This document shows positions 27,796 through 37,126 of a stretch of 64,000 nucleotides of DNA, piece by piece. The notes beneath the pieces are model-generated. The model did no database searches. It saw only the letters and a program-made list of their open reading frames with translations, and was not told where the DNA came from. The stretch is from the NCBI RefSeq assembly GCF_042847215.1, contig NZ_AP031500.1, positions 496,001 through 560,000 on the forward strand, in the 5' to 3' direction. The first letter of the stretch is position 1. Each line of letters opens with the position of its first letter. This DNA comes from Gilvimarinus japonicus. Its GTDB lineage: Bacteria > Pseudomonadota > Gammaproteobacteria > Pseudomonadales > Cellvibrionaceae. Position numbers and translations under genes: made by a program.

Positions 27796-29023
27796 GTTTG
27801 GCCTCCCAGGGCAGTGGGGCAATAACGGGCGCGGGTAGCCGTTGCGCTAAATGGTTTAGGGCCGCATTGCTGGCAATCGCCGCATCGGGCTCAGGCAGTT
27901 GCGCTAAAATTTGGTTGGCCAAGTTAGGTGCCAGTGTCAGCTTTGTGGGCCAGCCTACCAGAACATTGGCAATATTGGCGGCCGGCTGGGCAAAGGCGTT
28001 GTCGGGCCGGGCAAAATCTTTTTGCCGGGGCTCGGCGCGTGCAATGGGCAGCGTCGAGAAATCGGCGTCAGCAAAATCCAGCCAAGGGAATAGCTCGGCC
28101 AGCTCTTTTTTGCCGGCGGCGATAAGTTCAGCGGCGCTCATGTTTGCGCCTTTCTCGGCCAGCGAGCCGCCTAAGTACCACACGGTGTCATCGCTAGTGG
28201 TGGGGTGAGTGCTAATGGTTAAGCGCGGGGTTTTGTCCGCCCCCAAGCAGTGGCCAAAAAACGGGTAAGGGTGGCGGTGGCGCACCACCAGTTGTTGTAG
28301 CGGGCGCAGTTGCATGGCCGGCTGTTGGCAGCCGAGCGCGCTTAATAATTCGGCGTTGCCTTTGCCGGCGGTAAAAATCCAACGTTTGGCGCGCACGGTG
28401 GTGGGCTTGTCGTTATTGTCTAGGCATAGATAGGCGTTGTTGGCGGTATCTTTGTGTAGCCGGTGGGCGATCTGATCCAGCTGAAAAATATAGCCTTGGT
28501 TGTTAGCCGCCAGGTTAGCCAATAGCGAGGGCACATCCAACACCCGGTCGACCAAGCGATACAAGCTGCCTTTAAACTGCGAATTTTGCAGTAGCGCCGG
28601 GCGCTCGCTGGCGGGCACTTTATCAACCCGCCCGCGCACCGCGCGGCTGGCAAAAAAGCCAGTGAGCTTACCCATGGTAGAGTTAGACCACATGTAAAAG
28701 TGGTCGCTGAGGCAGTTGGTGTGGGTTAAGTCGACATCGCCCGTGCCCTGTAAACATTGGCGCCAGTACTCGGGCATATCGGCAATTGTCTCAGAGGCTT
28801 GGTTGAGTGCGCCGCTTAAGGTGTACTTAATGCCGCCGTGAATCATCCCTTGCGAGGCGAGGGTTTGGCCTTCACCTAGGGGCCGGTCGGTGAGCAGTGC
28901 CACGTTATAGCCTGCGCTACGCAGACGATCGAGAGTCCATAAGCCGGCAATGCCGCCGCCAATAATAATAGCGTCGAACATAAAGCTGTCATTACTGGCT
29001 GGGGGGGCACTCGCGTTATTCAT
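27788..29023 (-). CDS. FAD-dependent oxidoreductase (DAO fold)
   Basis: 411 residues. The N-terminal Rossmann motif GGGIAGLWTLDRL binds FAD and is followed by a GQTLASQGMIHGG segment typical of glycerol-3-phosphate dehydrogenase/D-amino-acid oxidase-type enzymes. Substrate not identifiable. First gene of a seven-gene minus-strand operon leading through an aldo/keto reductase into hisI, hisE and tatABC. Conservation of these two redox genes ahead of hisI would suggest a role beyond chance. Confidence 0.8.
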   Translation of the reverse strand: MNNASAPPASNDSFMFDAIIIGGGIAGLWTLDRLRSAGYNVALLTDRPLGEGQTLASQGMIHGGIKYTLSGALNQASETIADMPEYWRQCLQGTGDVDLTHTNCLSDHFYMWSNSTMGKLTGFFASRAVRGRVDKVPASERPALLQNSQFKGSLYRLVDRVLDVPSLLANLAANNQGYIFQLDQIAHRLHKDTANNAYLCLDNNDKPTTVRAKRWIFTAGKGNAELLSALGCQQPAMQLRPLQQLVVRHRHPYPFFGHCLGADKTPRLTISTHPTTSDDTVWYLGGSLAEKGANMSAAELIAAGKKELAELFPWLDFADADFSTLPIARAEPRQKDFARPDNAFAQPAANIANVLVGWPTKLTLAPNLANQILAQLPEPDAAIASNAALNHLAQRLPAPVIAPLPWEAKHD

Positions 29024-29102
29024 AACTCACTCGTTGTGGGCAACCGCTGCGGTAATATTGGGGATTTTCAATGGCGGCTAGTATATCGGTTCCTGTCGGG
29101 GT

Positions 29103-29132
29103 TTGCCCCCTGTTAGCAGGTTTCCTTATAAT
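29103..29132 (+). promoter_or_regulatory. Candidate sigma-70 promoter for the 568-aa membrane protein
   Basis: TTGCCC (29103-29108), an 18-bp spacer and a perfect TATAAT (29127-29132), 61 bp before the start codon. Read by eye only. Confidence 0.45.
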
Positions 29133-29193
29133 TTAAAAAACGTTGTTAAAAACTAACGGTTTGCACAAAAACAACAAATAACAAGGAATAGGG

Positions 29194-30900
29194 ATGAAAG
29201 GACGATCACGATTTGCCGCTGTGATGATTGTGGCATTTTCTGTCTTGGCGCTTGGGTTGTATCTGTGGGTCGGTGCCAAGCGTGCGCAATTACCGGGTTA
29301 CGGTTTTATGCACGAGGATGGCCAGCAACTGGCGGTTAATTTTGGTTCGCATATTGTTTGGCTCGATGCCGCTGGACGCGAGCAAGCCGCTATTGATTTG
29401 GCTGAGCTCGATATTGTCCCAGTGGGTGACTTTGGTTTTTTTTCCGATGGTGATCTTTTGCTGTATCACCGTGCTGAGCGTTTATCGTTTTGGGATAACC
29501 TTGCCGCATTTTTGCGTTTGCGATCAACGCGAACCTCCGGTGCCAGCAGTGAAGACGGCTTCTATCGCTGTGAATTAGCGCTTGAGCGGTGTCAGCCGTT
29601 GGCGCAGAGCGAGCAGTACCCGGCACGTAGTTTTCGGTTATTACTTGAGCCGGCAAGCGATATTATTTACCTGGCTGATACCGCCAGCCATGCCCTCTAC
29701 AAACTCAGTCCCGAGGGGCGTGAGCTTGCCAAAAATGATCGCGACTTTAGGTTTCCCAATCAGTTGCTATGGCACAAAGGCGATGTGTGGCTGGCGGATA
29801 CCAATCATCACCGGGTGGTGCGGGTTGCTACGGCTACAGATCAATTTGGTCGCGAGCGACAGGCTTTTACGGCACGTTTAAACGGCGAGTATCGCTGGCC
29901 CCATCAATTGGCAGCCGATGGTGATGGGATGTGGGTTTTGATTGGCAATAGCGCTATGGCGGAAGGGCGCCTGCAATTGTATTCGTGGGCGGGGGAGCCG
30001 CTAACGGCGTTGGTGTTGTCCGGACTTACCGATCCGCTGGCTATTTATAGCTGGAGCAAGCATCTTTGGGTAAACGATTTTGCCGAACCGATATTGCTGA
30101 AAGTCGAGCCCAAAACCGGTGTGACGGAGCGTGTTGAGTCGCCCACGTTGGCACGTTTAAGCGCGCAAGTGCGGCACGACAAACATTATTTGCGCCGTTT
30201 TGAGTGGCTGGCAATAGGATTATTTGGCTGTGTATTGTTCGGCGGCTTTGCGGCCGCTTGGATCTTGGAGAAAGACCAAACCCGGCGGCGGCTTAAAACA
30301 TTGGGCGAGTCGGCGGTAGATATGTCGAGCGCGGGAGAGATTGAGCCTACCGGGCAGCGAGATATTATGTGGATCGCCAGTCGCATCAAATGGTATCACT
30401 GGTGGCTGGCTCGTTCCTGTTGGGTGATGGCGGCCGCCATGCTGGTTATCTTGGGGGTGAATTATCGGAGCCTTATTAGCATGCCATCTATTGTTTGGGT
30501 AAGTGTCGGCACCGCCGCGTTTATGGCGATGGCGGGTGTTATGGCGACGCAACTGTTGGCGAGTATTGCCGGTGCTAAGCTGGGCGTGATCGGCGAGTCG
30601 TTGGTGCTAGTGTCGGCCAAGGGCGCGCGAACCATTGCGCGCGGTACAGATTTAGCCTACAGCCCGCAGTTTATTTTTGCCGAGGGTGTGGCGGTTGCGT
30701 TGGGTAACCCGCAAATGCGCTTTTGGGATGAGCAAGCGTTACAGCGTTGGGTGTATCCGCGCTTAAAGGCCGCGCAAAAGCTAACGGGCGCTCAGCAGAC
30801 AAAGCGTCTGTGGCGCTTGCGTCACCCACAGTTAATGTGGCCTGTGGCGCTTGGGGCGGTAATGGTGCTGGCAGCGTTAGCCCTCAAACTTTACACCTGA
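29194..30900 (+). CDS. Membrane protein with NHL/propeller-like periplasmic domain, function unknown
   Basis: 568 residues. A membrane anchor (about 8-26) precedes a beta-propeller-like region to about residue 330 with repeated NHL-type blades (DIIYLADTASHALYKLSP, DVWLADTNHHRVVRV, HLWVNDFAEPILLKV). A second membrane segment lies near 340-360, two more near 410-450 and one at the very C-terminus, with a cytoplasmic part between. I do not recognise the family; it may sense or scaffold in the envelope. AGGAATAGGG precedes the ATG. It stands alone, divergent from the FAD-oxidoreductase operon. Confidence 0.75.
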   Translation: MKGRSRFAAVMIVAFSVLALGLYLWVGAKRAQLPGYGFMHEDGQQLAVNFGSHIVWLDAAGREQAAIDLAELDIVPVGDFGFFSDGDLLLYHRAERLSFWDNLAAFLRLRSTRTSGASSEDGFYRCELALERCQPLAQSEQYPARSFRLLLEPASDIIYLADTASHALYKLSPEGRELAKNDRDFRFPNQLLWHKGDVWLADTNHHRVVRVATATDQFGRERQAFTARLNGEYRWPHQLAADGDGMWVLIGNSAMAEGRLQLYSWAGEPLTALVLSGLTDPLAIYSWSKHLWVNDFAEPILLKVEPKTGVTERVESPTLARLSAQVRHDKHYLRRFEWLAIGLFGCVLFGGFAAAWILEKDQTRRRLKTLGESAVDMSSAGEIEPTGQRDIMWIASRIKWYHWWLARSCWVMAAAMLVILGVNYRSLISMPSIVWVSVGTAAFMAMAGVMATQLLASIAGAKLGVIGESLVLVSAKGARTIARGTDLAYSPQFIFAEGVAVALGNPQMRFWDEQALQRWVYPRLKAAQKLTGAQQTKRLWRLRHPQLMWPVALGAVMVLAALALKLYT

Positions 30901-31503
30901 TTGCCTGTTGTCCAGTTTGGGTGTTCGGTGTACAATTTTGCGCAGCCAGCGAACGTTTAGTTGGCTGCACTCGATAAATTAAAAGTGACTAATAAAGTTT
31001 CTAGTTTTGGCGACTTATTTAGTAAAGCATTAACGGTTGCGATGATACCCATGAACACATTTACCAACATATTTAATAGCCAGTGGCTATTTACCGCGCG
31101 TTGCTTCGCAATGCATGCGAGTGTTGTCCGGTGTTCGCAGCTGTCTGGATTTATCTGAAAATAATACAGGCCGCGCACCGATCGCGGCCTTAAGTGTTCC
31201 CCCTTCATTTACCCTTAAGTTTCGCGCTCGTGTTGTGGCCACAACATGGAGTGTTTTGCTGTGGGCTTATTACACAGGTGGCAGGCATTTTGGGCCGGTC
31301 GCAAGAAAAAAACCGGTGCAGATGATAACGCGGTGGCGCCCTTGGCGCAGGATGCGGGCATTCGTGTGACGCGAATTAGCTTGCCGTCGGGGCGGGTGGT
31401 AACCATTGTTCACAAAGAAACTGATCAATAGTGCGGGCGCGCCTCTTAACGGCTTGCGGTGGGCGCCGTACAATAACCGGCCATATAACCGGATTAGGAC
31501 AAA
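30901..31503. other. Gap of about 600 bp with little recognisable content
   Basis: No convincing gene of normal size. A 7-bp hairpin GGCCGCG/CGCGGCC at 31169-31189 lacks a T-tract. A possible 61-codon frame is listed separately. Several short frames overlap each other on both strands and look like noise. Confidence 0.5.
31246..31431 (+). CDS. Possible small protein, unknown
   Basis: 61 codons, ATG start, ending 75 bp before the CE2-like esterase. The sequence is basic in the middle (GRKKKTG) and beta-like at the C-terminus (GIRVTRISLPSGRVVTIV). There is no good ribosome site and I recognise no family, so it may not be a gene. Confidence 0.3.
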   Translation: MECFAVGLLHRWQAFWAGRKKKTGADDNAVAPLAQDAGIRVTRISLPSGRVVTIVHKETDQ

Positions 31504-31506
31504 GTG

Positions 31507-32586
31507 ATGATCACAGTGGCTCGGCAATATTTGGTGTTCGGGGTGTGGCTCTTGTGCGCGGTATCGGTGCAGGCGCTGGAGGTGTCACCGAGCAGTGAGG
31601 CCATCAGTTATCGCGGCCGGATCGATTTTAGCGATCCGGCTGCGCCAGTTTTCAGCTGGCCGGCAACTCGTATCGACGTTAACTTTCACGGCGAGTCGGT
31701 GGCGGTAACGCTGGATGATGAGCTGGGTAAAAACTATTACAGCGCTTTTATCGATGGTGACTGGAAGCGACCCATTGTTTTGGGGTTGCACAAAGGTCAG
31801 CACAGGTACGAGGTGATTGATGATCTTGCCGCGGGCGATCATACCTTAACGCTGGTAAAGCGCACCGAGGGCGAGGAGGGCGCTACCCGCTTTTTGGGGT
31901 TAAATTTTAACGAGGGCGCTAAGTTGTTGCCCGCGTCTAAGTTGCCGCAACGACGGCTGGAGATCTACGGCGACTCGATTACCAGCGGTATGGGCGCTAT
32001 GGCCCCGCTTAACGGCGAGGATGGCCGGCTGCTCGATAAAAACAGTTTTATGTCGTATGGGGCTATCACCGCCCGGGCTTTGGGGGCCGACTATCGCAGC
32101 ATCTCGCAAAGTGGTATCGGCATAATGGTGAGCTGGTTTGACTTCACGATGCCAGATTTTTACGACCAGCTCAGCGCCGTGGGTGATAACGACAGTGTGT
32201 GGGATTTTAGCCGTTGGACGCCGCAGGTCGTGGTGATTAACCTATTGCAAAACGATAGCTGGCTGGTGGACAAGCGCCTCGACCCGGTGCCGACTGACGC
32301 CGAACGGGTTCAGGCTTACTATGATTTTATCGATCGCATTCACAAACGTTACCCCAAAGCTCTGTTGATTGGTGCGCTGGGCAGTATGGATGCCACACAA
32401 GCCGACTCTCCTTGGCCGGGCTATATTCAATCGGCAGTGGAAAACTATCGGCGCGATCACCCCAAAGCGCAACTGGCAACCATCGTTTTTCCGTTTACTG
32501 GCTATGGTCAGCACCCGCGGGTTGTTCATCACCAAGCTAACGCGGCTAAGCTGACCGCTTTTATCCGTGAGCGTATGGATTGGTAG
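31507..32586 (+). CDS. SGNH-hydrolase, CE2-like carbohydrate esterase
   Basis: 359 residues from ATG 31507 (AGGA upstream; GTG 31504 is also possible). Signal peptide (cleavage near VQALE), an N-terminal jelly-roll domain (about 25-145) and a SGNH hydrolase domain. Ser157 lies in GDSITSGMG, and the likely catalytic His is in the GQHPRVVHH block (about 336). The two-domain layout is that of carbohydrate esterase family 2, which removes acetyl groups from xylan or mannan. This fits the polysaccharide-degrading character of the window (GH5-CBM6 at its end). Exported; the substrate is inferred from the family. Confidence 0.8.
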   Translation: MITVARQYLVFGVWLLCAVSVQALEVSPSSEAISYRGRIDFSDPAAPVFSWPATRIDVNFHGESVAVTLDDELGKNYYSAFIDGDWKRPIVLGLHKGQHRYEVIDDLAAGDHTLTLVKRTEGEEGATRFLGLNFNEGAKLLPASKLPQRRLEIYGDSITSGMGAMAPLNGEDGRLLDKNSFMSYGAITARALGADYRSISQSGIGIMVSWFDFTMPDFYDQLSAVGDNDSVWDFSRWTPQVVVINLLQNDSWLVDKRLDPVPTDAERVQAYYDFIDRIHKRYPKALLIGALGSMDATQADSPWPGYIQSAVENYRRDHPKAQLATIVFPFTGYGQHPRVVHHQANAAKLTAFIRERMDW

Positions 32587-32720
32587 TGGCCAAAAGCGCA
32601 AGAAAAGTAAAGTTTTTATAAAGGGCTTGTTTTGTTTATCATGTGCCCTTATATACAAGGTAAGAGCACAAAAAGGCTTGTTGCTTTTTTGGCTTACAAC
32701 CGCGAGATTTAGCAAACCTG

Positions 32721-33074
32721 ATGAACATCGCCCGCATTCATACTGTCAGCACCGCCGCTACCGTCGCCCTAACCCGGGCAGCGCGTTGGTTGTGCTTGCC
32801 GTTGTTGTTGATTGCGGTTGTATCGGCAGGCCATCAAACTAAGACAGATGACAACCACGCGGTCTTTTCGCAATTTGTGGTTGACCTTAGTGCGATCGAC
32901 GCTAATCCTGCCGATGGTTCCGACAACCCAGATCACGATGCCTTTACGGCAAGCGGTCCTGCTGTCGTTACGGTACCGGCGCTCGCTCTTCAGCCTCAGG
33001 CGGTACGCGCTCCGGCGGTTACCGTTGCTCACGCTTTTGCGCCGCGCGCGCCCCCTGTCTCCGCAAACATCTAA
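32721..33074 (+). CDS. Small exported or membrane protein of unknown function
   Basis: 117 residues. An N-terminal hydrophobic segment (about 18-40, AARWLCLPLLLIAVVSAG) is followed by an acidic stretch (IDANPADGSDNPDHDAF) and an Ala/Pro/Val-rich C-terminus. I do not recognise a family; the low-complexity tail suggests a disordered periplasmic segment. The ribosome site is not obvious. It lies 65 bp upstream of the CBS protein. Confidence 0.5.
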   Translation: MNIARIHTVSTAATVALTRAARWLCLPLLLIAVVSAGHQTKTDDNHAVFSQFVVDLSAIDANPADGSDNPDHDAFTASGPAVVTVPALALQPQAVRAPAVTVAHAFAPRAPPVSANI

Positions 33075-33139
33075 AGAAACCCTCTTTCTAAAATGTTTGT
33101 AACTTGCCGCAGCTAGCAGTGCTTGTGGCAAAGGAGATT

Positions 33140-33721
33140 ATGATGAAACCCGTACCTAGTATTGCGTTATCCCGCTTAAACCACAGCCTGACATTAAGTA
33201 ATGTCGAGTCGCCCGAGATCAAGCTATCCAGCCCTGCTGATAAAGTGTTTCTGGATTTTGATAGCCGCCAGCCTATGGTGCTTGACCAGGGTGTTAGCGT
33301 TGATGATGCCGCGTATTTAATGCGTATTACCCACGCTAAAATTAAGCTGATTGTGGATCGTAACAACCAGTTTCGTGGGATTGTCAGCTTGCGTGACATC
33401 GACAGCGTCAAGGTGCTTGCCACCGCATCGGCCATGGGCGTTGCCCGGGCTGACTTAACCGTAAAAGACATCATGACACCCACGGTGCGGCTGCAGGGGA
33501 TCAACCGTGGTGTGCTGGCCAAAGCCACGATCTCTGATCTGATTGAAGCGCTGGAGTTTGAAGGCCAGCGGTTCTTGCTGGTGCTGGACGATGAAGAGCG
33601 TATTTGCGGCTTGGTCAGTGCCGATGAGATCTCTCATCGTTTAGGGCGCCACCTGGATATCGAACCGGTGGCCCACAGCTTTAATGACGTCTTTAGCGCT
33701 TTGCGAGTTGGCTCGCTGTAG
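33140..33721 (+). CDS. CBS-domain pair protein
   Basis: 193 residues. AAGGAG at 33131-33136 is followed by two adjacent ATG codons (33140 and 33143); either may be used. Two CBS motifs, one near residues 55-110 (IVDRNNQFRGIVSLRDID) and one near 115-175 (LVLDDEERICGLVSADEI), would form a Bateman module that binds adenosyl ligands. No catalytic domain is attached, so it is probably a small regulator. A hairpin follows the stop. Confidence 0.82.
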   Translation: MMKPVPSIALSRLNHSLTLSNVESPEIKLSSPADKVFLDFDSRQPMVLDQGVSVDDAAYLMRITHAKIKLIVDRNNQFRGIVSLRDIDSVKVLATASAMGVARADLTVKDIMTPTVRLQGINRGVLAKATISDLIEALEFEGQRFLLVLDDEERICGLVSADEISHRLGRHLDIEPVAHSFNDVFSALRVGSL

Positions 33722-33730
33722 GTTGTATGC

Positions 33731-33750
33731 GGGGCTGATACAGCCCCTTT
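33731..33750 (+). terminator. Rho-independent terminator after CBS gene
   Basis: GGGGCTG-ata-CAGCCCC, a 7-bp perfect stem, followed by TTTCAATTT, 10 bp after the stop. Confidence 0.6.
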
Positions 33751-33839
33751 CAATTTAAAATCATTACGGCGGCCTTTATCTTGGCCGCCGGCCTCGCTAT
33801 CCTGATGGTCCTTTGTCTTCAGCCTTGGCCATTAGATAC

Positions 33840-35114
33840 ATGCGCGCACTCTACTGCATCATTTTTTACCTGCTTTTGCCTTTTGTCCTTTTGCGCGTGC
33901 TGTGGCGTGCGCGGCACAATCGCGGCCACTTAAAACGTTTGCACGAACGCTTTGGCTATGTCGCGCCTATAACCGGCAAGCGCACGCGAATTTGGATACA
34001 CACGGTGTCGGTGGGCGAGTTTCTGGGCGCCTTGCCGCTTATTCGTGAGCTAATAACGCGACAGGATTCCGAGTTAATTGTCACCTGCATGACCTTGACT
34101 GGCTCCGAGCGTATTGAGCAAACCCTGGGGGGCAAAGTGCATCACTTTTACATGCCCTACGATCTTCCCGGCGCCTTGCGCCGCTTTATTAAAATCGTCG
34201 ACCCCGACCTGTTAATTATTATGGAAACCGAGCTGTGGCCCAACACCTTGGCAGCGTGTAAGGCCCACGGGGTGCCCACAGTGCTGATTAACGCGCGCTT
34301 GTCGGAGCGCTCGGCCCGAGGGTATCGGCGTATCAGCGGGCTGACGCGGGCAATGTTGTCGCGCTTAAGCGCCGCCGCGGTGCAGCACCGTGCGGATGCT
34401 GAACGCTTTATCGAGCTGGGCTTAGCCGATACCCGGCTGACCGTCACCGGTAATATTAAATTTGATATTGATTTTGACGATGAGCAGCAAGAGCTGGCAG
34501 TGCGATTAAAAAACGAATGGTCCAACAGTGGTCCGCGGCTGGTATGGATTGCCGCCAGTACTCACAGCGGCGAAGATGAGGTTGTTTTGCAAGCGCTGCG
34601 CCAGCTGCGCGACCAAGGTTTACAGCCCGAGCAGCTGTTGTTGGTGTTGATACCGCGCCACCCCGAACGGTTTGATGCGGTCGCGAGCTTGTGTGAAAAA
34701 TCAGGTTTTAGCCTCGTCCGCCGCAGTGCAGGAGAGGCGCCAAGTTTAGCGACTGATATTCTGCTGGGCGATACCATGGGCGAGCAGCAGTTGATGTTTG
34801 GCGCCGCCGACATCGTGTTTATGGGTGGCTCTCTGGTGGACGTCGGCGGTCACAACTTTATCGAGGCAGCAGCGTGGGGGCAGCCGTTAATCAGTGGGCC
34901 GAGCTTGTATAACTTTGCCGAGGTATCGCGTTTATTGCGCGAGGCTGGGGCGCTGGAGATTGTCGAAAGTGCGCAGCAAATGGCCACTGCGGTGCAGCGT
35001 TTGGCCGAGGATGAAGACCTGCGATCACTGACCGGCGCTAAGGCGCAAGAGGTGGCCGAGGAAAATCGCGGCGCGTTAGCACGTACCCGAGAAGTGATTG
35101 AAAAGTTGCTTTAG
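33840..35114 (+). CDS. waaA: Kdo transferase WaaA
   Basis: 424 residues from ATG 33840; an in-frame TTG (33813) would add 9. It adds Kdo to lipid IVA in lipopolysaccharide synthesis at the inner membrane. N-terminal anchor (about 4-22), then a GT30 glycosyltransferase fold: VSVGEFLGALPL near 55 carries the catalytic-type Glu, ETELWPN near 120, and MGGSLVDVGGHNFIEAA near 330 is the family signature. It converges on tolC. Confidence 0.94.
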   Translation: MRALYCIIFYLLLPFVLLRVLWRARHNRGHLKRLHERFGYVAPITGKRTRIWIHTVSVGEFLGALPLIRELITRQDSELIVTCMTLTGSERIEQTLGGKVHHFYMPYDLPGALRRFIKIVDPDLLIIMETELWPNTLAACKAHGVPTVLINARLSERSARGYRRISGLTRAMLSRLSAAAVQHRADAERFIELGLADTRLTVTGNIKFDIDFDDEQQELAVRLKNEWSNSGPRLVWIAASTHSGEDEVVLQALRQLRDQGLQPEQLLLVLIPRHPERFDAVASLCEKSGFSLVRRSAGEAPSLATDILLGDTMGEQQLMFGAADIVFMGGSLVDVGGHNFIEAAAWGQPLISGPSLYNFAEVSRLLREAGALEIVESAQQMATAVQRLAEDEDLRSLTGAKAQEVAEENRGALARTREVIEKLL

Positions 35115-35131
35115 TAAAAAGTCGGCGGGGA

Positions 35132-35190
35132 ACGGGGAACGGCTAATAGGTGGACTCGCTCATCTAGCGTCTCACCCTGCCGTACCCCGT
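35132..35190. repeat. Long imperfect stem-loop between waaA and tolC
   Basis: ACGGGGAACGGC (35132-35143) pairs with GCCGTACCCCGT (35179-35190) with one mismatch, and inner short stems (GGTG/CACC, CGCT/AGCG) extend it. It sits between convergent genes and may act as a bidirectional transcript end, though it lacks a T-tract. The GGGGAACGG motif recalls the heptamer repeat after serB. Confidence 0.5.
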
Positions 35191-35196
35191 ATCTAG

Positions 35197-36582
35197 TTAA
35201 AGCCCGTAATCGCTACGACGCACCATTTCATTTTGCTTTAAGAAATCGTCAATGCGTTCTACGTCGGCGGGTGTCAGCATGCCGGCCGCTTGACGTAGGC
35301 GAGTGTTCTGGATGATGTAATCGTACAGCGCGTTGGAGTAATCGCGTTGGGCTTGATAGAGCGAGCGCTGCGCCAATAACACTTCTACTAAGTTACGGGT
35401 GCCCACCTCAAAACCCGACTGGGTGGCTTTTACCGCACTTTGGTTAGAAATAATGGCTTGATAGCGCGCTTTTACCCGAGCCACGCCAGTCTCTACCGCT
35501 AAGTGTAGCGAGCGAGTGTCTTGAATAACGTTACGCTGTAGCAGGTTGAACTCTTCGCGCGCTTGCATTGACTGCGCGTAGGCTTGGCGGCGCACACCCG
35601 AGGTGCGCAAACCACTAAACAGCGGAACTCGTAATTCTAAACTCGCTGAGTAGCCTTCTCGCTCGTAATCATCCACTAATGCATCGGCGCCGGTTTTGTT
35701 CTCGGTGTCGGTGTCGGTGTAGCCCGCTTGTGCGCTTAGAGTGGGGTAGTGGTTAGCTTTAGCGGCTGATGCGCGGCGCTCGGCGGCAACGGCGCCTTGG
35801 CCGGCGGCTTTTAGAGAAAAGTTGTTCTCTAGGGCAAACTCAACCCACGAGTGACGGTCGGCTGGTTGTGGCGCAACCACCGGGAAGTCTTCATCCAGTG
35901 GGGCGATGGCGTCGTGCGTGCGTCCGGTCAGTACTTCTAGCGCTTCATAGCTAATACCTAACTGGCCACGGCCTTCCAGTGTCGCCGCGGTGGCGCTGTC
36001 GTAGGCGGCCTGCGCGTCGTGCACGTCAGTAATCGGTGTTAAGCCCACTTCAAAGCGCTGCTTGGTTTGCTCTAACTGTTGCTCAAGGGCTTTTTCTTCA
36101 GCGATGTTTGCTTGCAAATTATCAACGGCGCGTAACACGTTGAAGTAAGCCTCGGCGACACGGACAATCAAGCTTTGCTCATCAGAAGAGTACTGGGCAA
36201 CGGCTTGCTCGCTCAGGGCGGAGCCTTGTTTGTAGGTGTACCAGGCGTTCATGTCGATCAGCGCTTGGCTCAGGTTTAGGCCCCAGCTGGTTTGCTCGCC
36301 GTCTACATCCAGCTCGTTGCCGGGAAGTTGCTGACCGTCGCGGGCGTTGTACACGGTTTCGTTGTCCGAGATTGTGTAGCTGCCGCTGGCGCTGATTTGC
36401 GGCAACAGCGCGGCGCGATTGATGGTGCGGTTTTCGAGCCCAGCCTGATAGGCGGCGTAATCGGCCTTAAGTTGAGGGTCGTTTTCCACGGCCATTTCGT
36501 AAATTTCGAGAATGGAGTTTGCCTGGGCGCTGCCACTGCAAGCGATCAGGGCGGCTAAGAGATAGCGTTTCGTCTTCTTCAT
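35197..36582 (-). CDS. tolC: Outer-membrane efflux channel TolC
   Basis: 461 residues from ATG 36582 with GGAAG upstream; the frame runs to 36678 but the signal peptide (MKKTKRYLLAALIACSGSAQA) fixes the start. Two outer-membrane-efflux-protein repeats rich in coiled-coil helices follow. TolC forms the outer-membrane duct for drug efflux and type I secretion; it could serve the ABC pair at the start of the window, though that is a guess. waaA, tolC and thiamine genes are close together in pseudomonads too. Confidence 0.92.
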   Translation of the reverse strand: MKKTKRYLLAALIACSGSAQANSILEIYEMAVENDPQLKADYAAYQAGLENRTINRAALLPQISASGSYTISDNETVYNARDGQQLPGNELDVDGEQTSWGLNLSQALIDMNAWYTYKQGSALSEQAVAQYSSDEQSLIVRVAEAYFNVLRAVDNLQANIAEEKALEQQLEQTKQRFEVGLTPITDVHDAQAAYDSATAATLEGRGQLGISYEALEVLTGRTHDAIAPLDEDFPVVAPQPADRHSWVEFALENNFSLKAAGQGAVAAERRASAAKANHYPTLSAQAGYTDTDTENKTGADALVDDYEREGYSASLELRVPLFSGLRTSGVRRQAYAQSMQAREEFNLLQRNVIQDTRSLHLAVETGVARVKARYQAIISNQSAVKATQSGFEVGTRNLVEVLLAQRSLYQAQRDYSNALYDYIIQNTRLRQAAGMLTPADVERIDDFLKQNEMVRRSDYGL

Positions 36583-36853
36583 TTGGTCTTCCAGTTCGTC
36601 ATGCGTCCGTAAAAAGAGCGAGTGGTCTGCCACATTTTCCGCAACCTGAAAACGGCTGTCTGCAAAGAGCAGCGCCAATGTTGTTAGCAGGTCTTAGTGT
36701 GACGCGCCAACGGCTGCGTTGGATGCAGTGTCGGGCAAAGCCGATGTTGTACGCGTTATTTCAGGCCTGAGTTTAGCGGTTTGTCTGCTTAAGGTACAGA
36801 TGAATAGTCGTTCATTTTGTCTTGGGTGGGTAAAAAACCGTAAAAACCACCGC

Positions 36854-36882
36854 TTTACAGGCCCGTGCGACTTCTCTAGACT
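36854..36882 (+). promoter_or_regulatory. Candidate promoter for the thi operon
   Basis: TTTACA (36854-36859), a 17-bp spacer and TAGACT (36877-36882), just ahead of the TPP riboswitch. The rest of 36583-36853 holds nothing I can name. Confidence 0.45.
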
Positions 36883-36892
36883 GCGAATCTTT

Positions 36893-36980
36893 CTTGTCGG
36901 GGTGCAATTTTGCGTAAGCGAAATCGCTGAGAGAGTCCCGTCGACCTGATCCGGTTAGTACCGGCGTAGGGAACGAGAGC
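36893..36980 (+). promoter_or_regulatory. Thiamine pyrophosphate (TPP) riboswitch
   Basis: The conserved THI-box elements are present in order: GGGGTGC, GCTGAGAG, GACCTGATCCGGTTAGTAC and CGGCGTAGGGAA. It should bind TPP in the leader RNA and switch off thiD-thiC. The aptamer lies about 145 bp before the thiD start. Confidence 0.93.
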
Positions 36981-37126
36981 ACGTCTACGATGAAAGTCAC
37001 ATCTATTGTATCTCTGGCACCGCTCGGTGCTGATGTCGCGCAAGCGTTGAGCAATCATTGCCTGGCGGTGTGTTTGCGTGTCGACTTTAACGGCTCTACT
37101 CCTGCGATTACCCCGTGGAGCCTACA

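Noticed and set aside
30961..31158. 65-codon frame in the gap before the CE2-like gene
   Set aside because: TTG start, no ribosome site, overlapping frames on both strands; no support.
33731..33750. Hairpin as a riboswitch or attC
   Set aside because: Short GC stem followed by T-rich sequence, so a terminator fits better.
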